Shown: in pieces, positions 26,416 to 37,851 of the stretch
Position numbering within the stretch: position 1 is the stretch's first letter
Layout of the letters: each line of letters begins with the position of its first letter
Assembly (NCBI GenBank): GCA_014898415.1
Contig: RCTD01000002.1
Coordinates: 2,046,001 to 2,110,000 of the forward strand
Length of the DNA stretch: 64,000 nucleotides
From: Stromatinia cepivora
Taxonomy: Eukaryota > Ascomycota > Leotiomycetes > Helotiales > Sclerotiniaceae
Direction of reading: 5' to 3'
Position numbers and translations under genes: made by a program
Notes under the pieces: model-generated
The model's database searches: none
Told to the model about the DNA's origin: nothing
The model's input: the letters and a program-made list of their open reading frames with translations, nothing else

Positions 26416-26620
26416 ACAGCATCTTCGGTGCCAACCACATGTACGCCAGATTTGTTCGCAAATGTGAAAGTCGGCCATGCTAAGAGGGTCTCAGCTGTTC
26501 GTCCTTCTATTTTACTTCGTCTGATTTCTACTGGGCTTTTCAAAGTGAACACCGAGAAAAAGATCGGAGTTAATTGGCTATGTATATCTGTCTCTGAGCC
26601 TGTAAACGACGAACCGGTTG
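25987..26620 (+). repeat. Ladder of about 70-aa Trp-led repeats, third unit starting with a stop codon
   Basis: Units begin at Trp codons 25987 (LMWEPS) and 26206 (MMWTAN) and at codon 26413 (MM-stop-TAS), spaced 73 and 69 codons. Each unit continues with TPD(M/L)F, a short Arg-containing stretch, a Phe/Leu pair near (E/S)LFK and a terminal (N/D)WL. In the third unit the leading Trp codon TGG is TAG; the rest of that unit is intact. Confidence 0.75.
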
Positions 26621-27321
26621 CCAATGTCATAACCATCGAGGCGCCAGTAGTTGCAGAGCCTACATTCGAGGAGTTAATGGCTGATGTGGAAACACTTACT
26701 GAAGAAGAAATTACCGAACTCCTAGCAACTGAGGAGTTCATAAGAGAAGATGGCACGATTGCAAAGCTTGTCACGGATGAGCCTCTAGTCAAGAATCAAT
26801 CACGACCCGAAAGTTTGTGGAGCCCATCACCAGAGGTCACAAGAGAAGAAACCACCGGTACATGGAAACTATCCCCATTGACTGCAATTGTTAGCCTAGA
26901 TATCTTCATCAAGAGCCATGTATTGTATTCTCAGAAGTCGTCAACCTCTTCCCAGACGGATCTTCCAAGACTCGAGTCATCAAAACTTTTCATGCCGAGC
27001 TCCACTTCCAAAGTTGAAATCAATTGGCTTCACACTTCCTTCTTGTTGTCTGTCTCGAGCTTAACCCAGACACTGATTCCAAAGGCTACTGAAAACCCAG
27101 TCGACTTTATCCCATCTTCGGCAGTCACCAATTCAAAGACTTGAATGCCCAAGTCATCACCTATAGCACAGGTCTCTGTGGCAGATATGTGGATGGAGTC
27201 TATGACAAGCAATAGTATTGAGCTCCCTATGTTCTCTGGCCCATGGGCTCAACCTTTGATCCGAAAGAACAGACAAGAAGTCGAGAAGAAAATCGAAAGT
27301 ATGGAATTATGGACAAAATAG
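26416..27321 (+). pseudogene. In-frame 3' continuation of the Trp-repeat gene beyond TAG
   Basis: The frame of the large membrane protein stays open for 242 codons after the TAG at 26413-26415, until a TGA at 27142-27144, and then for a further 58 codons to a TAG at 27319-27321. The encoded text is more of the same repeat: TPDLFAN, (G/E)INWL-type ends, LWSPSPE, PRLESSKLF and finally MELWTK. Both internal stops are one G-to-A change from TGG. Either this is a recently truncated tail, or the first stop is bypassed. With both stops read as Trp the product would be 2643 aa. Confidence 0.6.
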
Positions 27322-28210
27322 AGAAGCACTCCCGAGAGCCTTAAACACTGGTTGTTGGGCTGAGCAATAATCGGACGGAATGGTCTTGAATAGCTATTGT
27401 ACATTTTGTATGTTTGAGTTTGTGTACTATAATTTGTGCGTTTGGGTTGCTTCTCTTGGCAGAACACATGCCAGAGTGGTGGTAAAAGCGGATGGTAAAG
27501 GTCAGGACGGTGTATAGTGCATATGGCGTAAGGAATAATGATACCCGCCAAGTATGTAGATAGTTTACTCACAAGCCATTTCTGGCATTTCTCCTTAACA
27601 CTGTTGAATATACGTTACTTTTATACTATTCTGCCTCATTCTCCTGTATGTAACAATCCTCACGTGTACCTTCGCAACGTTACTTGAATATCCTATTCAT
27701 ATTGATCATATGTGAGACTCAGGCTGCAGGTGTTTTTCTCGGCGCCGTTTCTCAATTGTTGAGGATGAGGAGCGCGCTGTCTACGAAGTAAATTGAGTAT
27801 CAAACCCCTCATTTGATGCGGAATAAGCATGGGAAAAGAAAAGTCTTAGATTTTAGATTCACATCGCTACACTTCGAATAATTTATATATCTCAAAACAC
27901 CATGGTTATTTAGAAAAGAAGCCAAATTATCATTTCTACTCAAACAGAAACCCCACACTCCACCTTCTTGATTTTTAATTGAATTTTGAATGCATTCTCT
28001 TTTTCTGAAAGATCGTTTTAAATCATGTGATAAAGTTTATGTAAGCAGGCTTATCTTAGATCTCGCGCAAAGACGTTGAGTTTGTTGAAATCCAATTCAC
28101 TACCAGCCCTCAACATTTATTTTATGATAGTGCTAAATACCATTTTTCACAATTAAAGCCACCTCCAAGAATCCCATCCACAAGTTGCTCATCTCGCACT
28201 CGCCAACTCC
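27322..28210. other. Convergent intergenic region
   Basis: Lies between the 3' ends of the Trp-repeat gene and uge3. No coding frame or RNA gene seen; it should hold both transcripts' 3' UTRs. Confidence 0.6.
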
Positions 28211-29559
28211 TCAATATGCTTGTCCTTTGGTGATTGTGGTACCTTCTAAAAAGCGCCACAAATCTTTACAGCAATCCGTCAGACTTTTCTCCGTCTTCCA
28301 CATCAACTCCTCCTCCGCTTTGTTCGCTAGTGCTACACACTTTCCAACATCTCCTCCTCTTCTGCCAACAATATTGATGGGGATCTTAGTCTGGGTAGCC
28401 TGCTCCATTGCACTCACCACATCGAGCACAGAGTATCCCTGACCGGTACCGAGGTTATAGACCTTGAAACCACCGTTTGGTCGATTGCTGAGAGCTGCCA
28501 AATGACCGCGCGCGAGATCAGTAACGTGGATATAATCTCTCACAGCCGTGCCATCGTGAGTGTCATAATCATCGCCATACACGTTCAGCTCAGGCAATGC
28601 CCCAGTGAGCACCCGCAAAACAACGGGCATCAAATTCGTGGCGGCAACTCTTGGGTCTTCACCCAGCAAGCCTGATTCATCGCAGCCGATTGGGTTAAAG
28701 TAGCGCAGTGCAGTGATCTCCCAATCGGGATCAGAATTGGCCAGATCACTCAAGATTGCTTCGCACATCCATTTGGTGCGTCCGTAGGGGTTTGTGAGAC
28801 CTGAGCATCCTGACCCCACTACATATTCTTCTCGGAGTGGTACTCCACTGTCGGCAACTGTCCCATAGACAGTTGCAGAAGAACTGAATACCATTTTCTT
28901 AATTCCAAATTCCTGCAGAAGAGCACAGAAATCGACCAGGCCGCCAACATTGTTTGAATAATATTTCAGGGGCTGCTGTATACTCTCTTCGACGGCTTTG
29001 TACGCGGCGAAATGGATCACGCCTGAAATGCTTGATCGCTGACCATTGCAAAGGGCATCCGAACTTAAATCGAAGCTCATTACGCCAGGACAGTCATATT
29101 CCTCGAGTATCATTGTCATTTTGTTGATGTTTCTAAAGTCCGCGTCGTGAAATTTGAGTGATGGTCGGTGTCCATTTTTGCCTTGAACACTATAATGCTG
29201 GTTGACCATCAACTGGAGCTTTTCGAAGACGGTGAAGAATGAGTTACTGAGATTGTCGACCACGGCCACCTACAGACTTGTTAGCTATTACCCAGGAAAT
29301 TTGGAGCGATATCAATTACATTGTACCCAGCCTTGGCTAGTTCCCAGACTGTGTGACTACCAATGAATCCCAAACCACCGACGACCAATATCCATTGATC
29401 GTCAATCGCATTTCTTACTGCAAAATTGATGTCGTCTTCATCGAATAGTAAGGATCTTTCTGTTAAAGGTGTACCAAGAGCACTGCTTTCATTGCCAGAA
29501 GAAAGTCGTTCGGGAGTGGAAGCTCCCGAATTTCTGGAAGAATTTGTCGAACCAGGCAT
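28211..29559 (-). CDS. uge3: UDP-glucose/UDP-GlcNAc 4-epimerase of the GAG cluster (Uge3-like)
   Basis: Two exons on the minus strand, 29559-29320 and 29269-28211, with a 50-nt intron; 432 aa. It is an extended SDR-family epimerase: NAD-binding GGLGFIGSH at residues 61-69, VVDNLSNS just after the intron, SSSATVYG, and the catalytic Tyr242-x3-Lys246 in NPYGRTK. An N-terminal Ser-rich extension of about 57 residues precedes the core. Bacterial GalE and Gal10 cores lack it. Family enzymes interconvert UDP-Glc/UDP-Gal and, for Uge3, UDP-GlcNAc/UDP-GalNAc, feeding Gal and GalNAc into galactosaminogalactan. The epimerase fold is certain. Assignment as Uge3 and not the Leloir epimerase rests on the neighbours. 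It is divergent from sph3, with 405 bp between start codons. Confidence 0.9.
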
Positions 29560-29964
29560 TTTTTCGGTAAATCCCTGTAAAGATAAAGTACTTTATGTTG
29601 AATGCGTTGGTTCCAAGGCTTAGACTTCTTCATATTATACCTTTTCACTGGAAGTCCTTTCAGCTAACTCGTATATAATTATAGTTTTAACACATTTTTC
29701 GCCTGTATCGCACTACTACCAAGACCTTGCGTGATTATATTGCGTGCCATATCGGGCCACACTGGTTTCAACACTGCTGAAGTGCAATTTCAAGCAATTC
29801 CTCTGGTCCGATTCAGCCGCTACAAAACTTTCGATATAGGGCTTGAGGCTGCCTTCCTTCTTTGGGGACACTTTGCGAAATCCTCAGAATACCTTGGAAG
29901 GGAAGCCAGGTTGCAGCAGCTTAGCAGTGTAAATCATTTCATCATTCCTTCTACCTAATTGACA
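29560..29964. promoter_or_regulatory. Shared divergent promoter of uge3 and sph3
   Basis: 405 bp separate the two start codons, so both promoters must lie here or overlap the genes, which favours joint regulation of the pair. A short plus-strand frame (29731-29958) has no domain and is probably leader sequence. No specific factor site was identified. Confidence 0.5.
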
Positions 29965-30871
29965 ATGTTCTTCAAAAAAGCTAAGCAAGCTACCTCAATG
30001 ATACCTACCAAATTGACGGTTCTCGTCCCCCTTTACATTTATCCCTCCCCCGGTGCGTGGGAACGGTTATTTCAAAGGTACGTCAGGAGTTACTGTATCT
30101 CTAAAAATATTGATTATGAGGCTGACTGAAGAATAGCATCTCTACTTATCTGGGTATCAAGTTCATCGTCGTGGTGAATCCTCACAATGGTCCTGGTAGA
30201 TTACTTGATAGTAACTACAAAAGAGATATCTGCAAGTTGAACCAGTATCCTAACGTTGTGGTTGTCGGGTACGTCTCTACTGCATATGCAACCAGGCAAT
30301 ATTCCAGCGTTCTAGAAGATGTGATGATCTACGCGGGTTGGAGGCTTGAAGATGATGGCCTCGGCGTCCGGGGCATATTCTTCGATGAAACTCCGAACCA
30401 ATGGACTACATCAAATGCTTCATTTTTGGAAAATATCAACACCGCTGTAAAAGGTTGTTCTGGTTTGGGAGTAGAGCCTCTTGTACGTGTGTATTCCGAA
30501 ATATTCTCTACTAATGCTGACAATTTTTTACCGAACAGGTCATTCACAATCCAGGAACAATTCCACACTCAATATTGATGTCTGGCACCTGTTTACCGGA
30601 TATCAGTGTGGTTTTTGAAGCAACTTACCAGACGTATTATGAAAGTGGTTTCGAGAAAGCTCTTACGAATCTCAACGTGGATCGAGGACGGCTGGCATGC
30701 CTAATGCACTCTATACCACATTCCTTGATGACTACATATTCTGACGTCGCATCTGAGATTGAAAAGCTGAGGCCGGTTGTGGGGGTATTATTTATCACTA
30801 GTCAGGCTACAGATATCTATACCAGCTTGGGGGATCATTGGGAACAATTTATCCAAGCTATTGGCCTTTGA
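29965..30871 (+). CDS. sph3: Spherulin-4 family GH135 glycoside hydrolase (Sph3-like)
   Basis: Three exons, 29965-30077, 30137-30482 and 30539-30871; 263 aa. The product starts the catalytic fold at once (LVPLYIYPSPGAWE) and carries the acidic residues typical of the family: Asp121-Glu122 in IFFDE and Glu180 in VVFEATY. These correspond to the essential Asp/Glu residues described for A. fumigatus Sph3, an endo-hydrolase of galactosaminogalactan needed for its synthesis. In contrast to that enzyme, this model has no N-terminal membrane anchor or signal peptide; the first 17 residues are basic and polar. An unseen upstream exon could supply one. Neighbours: divergent from uge3, convergent with ega3. 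Confidence 0.88.
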
Positions 30872-32135
30872 GGAGGATCTGGAACGGGCATCTCATCTCT
30901 TCTAAATTTTCGTTGCTGCGGACTGGGTATTGATTGCAGAATTTAGAGTTGTCATGTATTGATGTCGGATTCTGCGGAAGCATTTGGAAGCATTGGAACT
31001 GGCAATACGGTTTTTTGTCTTTGGCCAAGATAATTGAAAAACTTTCGGGTAAGCCACGATCCTTCGTTTTATGTGGTGATTTTGGAGGTTAATTTCCCGA
31101 GAATATTTGCCGCCCAGTATGCAATGAGACGGCTACCCCTGCGCCTTCTACATGGCTGGAATCATCCTAATGGATAAGCACGGCTTGTTCAGAAATGGCC
31201 AAGAAATATGGCATAATTGTCTTGACAAAATGCGCTTCGGCCCTTCTACCCGATACAGCTAAATCAACTCAATAAACAAAGCTAAAATCACACGATATGA
31301 CAACATTTAATATTTTACCATTTTATTTCGCCACCTAAAAAGTCGAACGGCTAACAACCCAGGAGCTGAGTAAGTTGTGGTTACATTTGACCTGCAGCAA
31401 TTCTGTAAATCATAAAACCCTGTCTTGATACCCCGCAATCGGAAGGTCTCCTCTGGCAGGGTCTAAGTTGTGTCAATCAGATTAGGGTTACATCGCTTAG
31501 CAATAAGGTGCAGCATCTTGTACTACCAATATTTACCTACGGTAGCAAGCGTTGACACCCGGGGAAAAGAGTCAAAGAGCCGACAAGTGCAACTTCCACT
31601 TCAGAGCATAGGGCTCATGTGCATCATCATACCAACGCTCAAAGATATCGAGGAGGGAAGTACAGGCAGGTGAATCAAATGAAAGCGTACATCCCACGCA
31701 GCTTCGATATTGCTTTGCATCCTTGAGAGTATATCAAAAAATAGTTTCTTGTTGCAGAAATCCTGATCATGGTATGCAGGCTGAGTTTCTATGTGTCAAG
31801 AATTGGGTGATTTGCGCGGGGAGCCCACACAATCCCATCTTTTTCCCGAAAGATAGACTGACATGATGGTTCGCATGTCGTGACATTTCAGCGTACCCAT
31901 TTTTACGGCATATTTTAGTCAACTCGTGGTGAAATTTCCACCCTGCACTTCCTATGCTAACACAGAAACAGCTAGAAACATTTATTAATATATTTGAGTA
32001 TGCATAGAACAGATGTTTCTGCAAACAAGCATGTGCGGAGATTAATTGGTACACGATATCGCTCAATCACATCGTATCCCCTTTAGACTAAAATGCTGAA
32101 ATACCACTCTGGATATATACGACGCCAAGGCTCTT
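30872..32135. other. Convergent intergenic region sph3/ega3
   Basis: No gene seen in about 1.26 kb. Short frames (31470-31673 plus, 31767-32066 minus) have no domain and no intron support. It should contain both 3' UTRs. Confidence 0.55.
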
Positions 32136-33152
32136 TCAGCAGCTTTCTACCCAATCATCCAGCTCCATCTTCTTGATGATGGTGAAAAAGCCATCCGCAT
32201 GTATGTCTGAGCCTTTACACACATCCGTCTTTTCCACTTGACTAACCTTCGGCGCATCTTTTGGATATTCAATATTGAATACGGGCTTACCATTGTCAAT
32301 GAATACCTGCCATGTATCACACTCTTGGTACTGCACGCATTGCTCGTTGACAGCAAACTGCACGTCGTCCAGCACACGATCGATGATCTCGCCAGCATTT
32401 TTCAGGCCGATCCCTAAACCCCGTCCGTGGGCCTCAGCCGCCAACCACTGCATATATTCAATAGAGTCATCTTGTGTTAGCCCAAGCCCGTTGTCATTGG
32501 AATAGCCATCGACGTTGTCAGGGTCTACCGCATCGCAAGATTGATTGACCGCCATATCCAAGCGTGACAGCATAATAGATCGGACATTTGGTGAGGAAAT
32601 ATTTGCCCAATACTCGTTTTGCCACTCAGGAAGCTGCTTGCCATAATCGGAAGGAATGAAGCGATCCGTGTCGGGACGGAATGTTTCGATGGTGCCGGCT
32701 GAGAAATAGCAGATTACTTTGTGAGATTTCGAATGTAAGGTTCGGATTATTGGGGGCGTAGTATTAGTCGAAAGGAAGAGATCGATGTCATAAATGGTTG
32801 TATTCGGATAGATATTCGTGGGATCTAGTGGCGTTAATAACTCGATATTCCACGTATTGGAAGCGTTGAGATTTGGGGTCCAAAATGAGGCGTTGGTAGG
32901 AGGGAGCGGCAATGTTGGTGGGGTAGGACTAGGAGTTGGAGGAGAGGGATGGCGATGGCGTAGACTGAATGTGAGGCCTAGTGCCAAGGCTATTGCCAGC
33001 ACGAAGAGGAAAATTAGAGCAAGAATAATGTTGCATTTTCTCGTGAAAATCTTGTGCGGATTTGCAGGTTTCTGTCCTTTGGAAGCCATGGGTGACGTTG
33101 TGATGGGCTTCTCGCTCGTGAGAGGTGACTTGAATATTCCTCCGGACGACAT
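32136..33152 (-). CDS. ega3: GH114 endo-alpha-1,4-galactosaminidase, membrane anchored (Ega3-like)
   Basis: Single exon, 338 aa from the ATG at 33152; the frame is open 57 nt further upstream but without an ATG. Residues 1-40 are cytosolic and basic near the membrane. Residues 41-64 form one hydrophobic span, giving a type II anchor. A Pro-rich linker (about 68-85) leads to the catalytic domain. GH114 hallmarks are ICYFSAGTIE, NVDGY with Asp215 and FNIEY with Glu295. These acids match the catalytic Asp/Glu pair known in A. fumigatus Ega3, which cleaves GalNAc/galactosamine-rich polymer. Several N-glycosylation sequons fit a lumenal or wall-side location. It lies between sph3 and agd3, as in Aspergillus. 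Confidence 0.9.
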   Translation of the reverse strand: MSSGGIFKSPLTSEKPITTSPMASKGQKPANPHKIFTRKCNIILALIFLFVLAIALALGLTFSLRHRHPSPPTPSPTPPTLPLPPTNASFWTPNLNASNTWNIELLTPLDPTNIYPNTTIYDIDLFLSTNTTPPIIRTLHSKSHKVICYFSAGTIETFRPDTDRFIPSDYGKQLPEWQNEYWANISSPNVRSIMLSRLDMAVNQSCDAVDPDNVDGYSNDNGLGLTQDDSIEYMQWLAAEAHGRGLGIGLKNAGEIIDRVLDDVQFAVNEQCVQYQECDTWQVFIDNGKPVFNIEYPKDAPKVSQVEKTDVCKGSDIHADGFFTIIKKMELDDWVESC

Positions 33153-35054
33153 GTTGTTTATGGCAGATATCCGATTCGATTGTACCAATAAGGCAACCCG
33201 TAAAGGCAACTAACGACCCCTGATGATGTTGTGGCAGGTCGGAGAAAAAAGATCAGGCTGAGACCCTAGAAATGAGGAGGATCAAACAAGAGATGATTAT
33301 CTTGGCGGGCGAGAAAGTTTTTACGCGGCACTGCGATAGCGACGTTTTCGTTGCATGGCTTCCATGTTCTGAGCTTGACTTTAGGTGATCCTATATAGTA
33401 AAACCACCGAGTGAATATTTGAGTAACCTCAGAACGCCCTGTCGCATTCAATACGCACAGCCTCATTAATGCCGCTGAACAACATAAAATGAACCCTCCG
33501 GTTCAATACGAAATGAACTCGTAGCAAGGCTTATAATATACCTATGCATTCGGAATGAACCAATTTTTCAAGCTGAAAACCTACACTTCCATTCGCCGAG
33601 AGGTCCCGAATAACGGTGGTGCAATGATTCTCTGCTTGTGCCCACTCACTCTCCCGAACTCCAGTAATCAGAACCGAGAATGTACGGCCTTCATGTACCT
33701 CGGATTTCTTAGTACATACATTTATAGCATTATGCGGTGCTTGGCGCAGGTAGATGTGTTATTAATATAATCCTCGAAATTCCAAGCAAGGGAAGCGCTT
33801 AGCTTTCGCCTTCCAGAAACGGAAGAATTCACCCAGTCTAAATGATACGATCACAAAGCATAGGTTTCAGCATGTTTTCCTCCAATCGTAAGCAGTGTTT
33901 CATTAGGTAGAAGTTTAATATTAAGCTTACTTGCTAGAAATAATACCCGAAGCGTTGGCGCCTATTACAACATTGTCGTTACTTTGATACGTTAGAATAC
34001 ATCGTTTCCATGTACCGAGTCGTATCATACATATCTAGCATATGTAAGGTAATGAATACGACATTCCTGTGGCTATGCTATAATATTTAGGGGAGATGGG
34101 ATGAGGTTAGTGTCAGACCATAGCGCTTCTGGGGGCCGGCAAAGCCTGGAAGGGCTGGAATGTTGGGTGTGTAGCATTTCAGGTACAAGTCAGTATGCGC
34201 CACTGTACCGCCAAGAACGGACACCGAAATAATGGGCGCATCTATGCATGCATGTTCGTATAAAATAAACCCCAAATACCCACCGAGGTGTAAAGCGGTG
34301 TAGTTACACATTTCTGGGATATGTTTGCTTTTTTCATGCTCCTCGTGTGTAAACAAGGGGTGAGCACAGATTTCTCCCCCATGCAGATTTAGGAATCAAG
34401 AAAAAATGGTAGCCGCGGCTCATGTTTGGAAAGTGGTATCCATGTAAGACGGGGGCGGGGGCAGGGGATCGGGATAGGGCGCTCTAGTAAGCTAGGAGAC
34501 TTTTTTTTTTGCGGGGGATCGGTATGGATGGTGTGATTATGGCGTGCATGATTCAGAATTCTATATGTTGTGTAACCCGAAATTCCGGGCCTTTGAGATT
34601 CATTTGCCGGTAGCGAATACATCTGTTTTGGGGAGATAGAATTTGAAATTTTGATAAATTCAACATGTTGGGAAAGAGTGTTGTACATCTTTTGGCTTAT
34701 TGATGGAGCAGAACAAAACAATCGTTGTATGGTCACGTTCACGCTGTGGATGCTGAAAAGAAGCCAAGAAACTATGTTGATTGATATATGACAGATGCAT
34801 TTTAAAGCTTGCCATTGAGTTTAACCCAGAGATAAGAAAGCCCCATTATCTGAACGGTGATAATCCCAATTTAAGTATGTAGGAAAGAACAAAAGTTTTG
34901 ATTCAAAAGTTGGGATAGCGCAAAACGTATCCACTGACAAGAAGAGAATGTTATTGACACAAGGTAAAAGTACTGACAGTGAGTGCTCCTTTGCAGCTCC
35001 CCTTTTCAGACCAAAATTATTCTTGCTTTATGCTAGTGAGATTGGCGGGCTTAG
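33153..35054. other. Intergenic region between ega3 and agd3
   Basis: About 1.9 kb holding the ega3 promoter (both flanking genes are on the minus strand) and the agd3 3' end. No gene seen. Open frames at 34087-34356 and 34389-34742 lack domains. In Aspergillus another locus number falls between agd3 and ega3; nothing equivalent is visible here. Confidence 0.5.
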
Positions 35055-37851
35055 CTACACTATTGAAAGTGGGGTGCTTAGAGTAAAGCTGACAGGTGTG
35101 CCAGACAAAGTGACCCACAAAGTTGTAGGGTCATTGCCAATCTGCTCGATGGTGGCTCCATGCGTGTCGGTGACTGGGCCCGGGAGCGTGACAGGAAGTG
35201 GTGTTGAACAGGTGTTACCGTTTGCGGAGAGCGTGAAGCCAGTGATTGATGAGGAAGTGGTGTCAAGTTGATATGACAAGCTGGCCCCACAAGCGTCTCG
35301 GGTCATGCGGTTGATAAACACGGCAGCAAGCTAATCCTTGGTCAGGACAGATAGATTAAACAGCAGCTTTGGGACTTACATCATCATGTTTATAGGAGAT
35401 AAGAGGCCAGTCAACCCTACATCATGTCAGTGCTGATAGTATTACCGCAGGAATGAAACTCACAATCGAACAAATTCTTGCGTCACTGTCTCAACCCATG
35501 CCATGAACAGCGAAAGTTTTGCCGTCACTCCATTTATAGTGTATGTTGCTGCTCCATTGTAGCGCACTAGAACACCAATGCGTTAGTAAGTGTTAGTAAG
35601 TGTCGATTGTGGAGATTTTTATGGGGACCGCATCAAGCCAAACGTGGAAAGAGAAAGGATGAACAAAAGGATTTAGAGCCAAGGCTTACAATTGGCTTGA
35701 TGGAACCTGTTTCAAATTAGCGAATTTGGAGGGAAGAATGGGAAACGGGGCACTGACATGTAGGCATCATGATGAAGACCAAGCAAATGCCTGACGTTTG
35801 TCTGTTTCTCGATTCCAAGGAGAGTGTTAATATCACCCGATCCGGCACTGGTGTTGATCCATTCCAAGACGGTACAATCAGGCGTGTCGCACTATTTGCT
35901 GTCAGATTTATACATTCTCGACATTACCAAGTGGAACTTACGTTGTAGTAAATATTAGTCGCCCATCTAGGAGTTATTTGAATGCCGGCAAAACCGTTAG
36001 CTGCAACAGTAGTAAAAAGGGGCCAATGTTCATTGTTCTGGGTCCATGTTAGGGAAATTCAAGTAGATCTTGGGTGGAGCAAGATCTGTGGAAAAAGCCC
36101 TCTCCTCGAAAAATTTGCACAAAGTAACTTACAGGATTTAAAAGAGCCGGTCGAGTATTGTCTCCAACTACATGTGTGATACCACTGTCACTCCAAGCCC
36201 TAAGTGCATCTCCATTATGAAGTCCCGTGATGGCGGGTGGGATAAGTCCTTTCGAATTAAACTTTTCGGCATTAGCAATTCCAGTCGCAGCGAGCCAGGC
36301 TTGGTTCCATGTGATCTCTCTATATACATCGGCATATGTCGCATTATTTTGATCCTCGTGTGTGAACGTGTGGGATACATGTGCAAAAGCATTAAGATTA
36401 GAGGGAGTAGTCCACCATTTGAGCAAAGGATCTTTGTTCAAGCACGTGGAGCTGTAATTGGGATAAAGGCCTGCTGTAGTAGGCCAGATGTCGGTTCCCG
36501 TTCCAAGAGGTTTGACCCATTCCAATGGTGTATCTATCTGTTCACCATACTCAATAGGTCCAGGACGACAGACCTAGGTTGCACAAGTTAATTTTGTGGA
36601 ATGGGAAGGCAAAAGAAACTGAAGAGCGGTGGAAGCAGAAGATACGAATCACATAACCGAAAGAGCACTTACATTTCCACTGTTGTTTGTTCCATCAGAT
36701 TGTTCGATATTTCCATTGCCATTGTGTCCAACTTCAATAAACCAGTTACTTCCAGCATTTAATTTAGAATTGATAGTGCCCATAAACGTAATATGTTGAG
36801 CTAAATCGTCTGTGCCAATGCGGTAGGTCGTTCCAGTGGGCGAATAAATATCTGACTCCAAGAACATATCATCAATCTGTGTGGGTAATAGTGCTCTCCT
36901 GTATCCAGTGTAAAGGCCTCTTGTACCCCAGTCGATCCAAGCGTGTTGCAACCATACCGAGGTTACAGCCCAATCAGTAGAGAATGGAACGTAAAAGACC
37001 ATTTGTTCTCTACCATCAATATTGTTTATGACGCCTGCTGTGCTCGCAGTAGTAAATTCGCCATCGGAAGAAGCTCCGAGTTGTAGAAACTCTTTTGCCA
37101 ACGTGGAGTTTATGATTTGAGTAGGATAGTGATAAATTCCCTTGGTACTCATGGTAGCACCTGTTTTGAGTCCCGCCTTAGGGAATGCCGAGTTATCGGA
37201 AATGTGAACAAGCTGCTCAACGCCATTATTGCAACAAGCTCCTAAAGCCTGTGTACCAAAAGCAGCGGATGGATAAGAGTCAAGCCTCACCATCCGAACG
37301 CGAAAGGAGACTTGATAATTGTATAGTGCTTGCCATTGATCGGCTGTTATTGCACTTTGATATCCCACGCCGGTGTAGGAGTAGCTCACTTCTGACACCA
37401 CAACAATGAGACCATAATTGCCTTGAGTTTCTGAACTGTTCAAGGCTGGTAGTGTTACACCAGCTGCAGGAACAATCAGGGTTTCATATGGAATACCTCG
37501 ATCATTTAGCCCACTCCAAGCAGAGTATGCGGAGACTGTATCTCGTGCAATGATAAGAACCTTACTGCTGACAGTATCAACTGTATCGACAGCTACAAGC
37601 TCTGCTTTTGGAGCCGTGGGAGCAGTGGTATTGGCAAGGACGGCTACCTTTCCAATGGATAGCGTAGCGAGAGGTGCGGCAGGTACTGTCGATGTCATAA
37701 TAGCCTGAGCATTGGTAATTGCAACTGATTCTGATTGAGGCACATTAACCGCGGCAGCGGAGTCTCGGCGATGAACCCGATGGCCAAGAGCTACATCCAG
37801 GAACAAGCTCAAAGGAAGAATATGGGTAACGAGGTGGTACAATAACAACAT
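35055..37851 (-). CDS. agd3: Secreted galactosaminogalactan deacetylase (Agd3-like, CE18)
   Basis: Eight exons on the minus strand: 37851-36673, 36573-36133, 36037-35942, 35891-35758, 35706-35690 (17 nt), 35566-35464, 35416-35380, 35330-35055; 760 aa. A signal peptide is likely (hydrophobic residues 2-22). The N-terminal half is Ala/Val/Thr-rich and beta-like, where Agd3 has its CBM87 module. The catalytic NodB-like part shows QIDDMF (about residue 325) and HVSHTFTHE (about 457-465), giving the metal-binding Asp and His residues, and later GLHNGDA and GLHHDAYMFHQAN. Agd3 removes acetyl groups from GalNAc in the secreted polymer, making it cationic and adhesive. All eight exons join in frame. 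The gene is divergent from gtb3. Confidence 0.9.

Noticed and set aside
30329..30568. Minus-strand frame inside sph3
   Set aside because: Antisense shadow of a catalytic exon with no independent support.
33153..33209. N-terminal extension of the GH114 protein
   Set aside because: It would need a TTG start; the ATG at 33152 gives a normal type II membrane topology.
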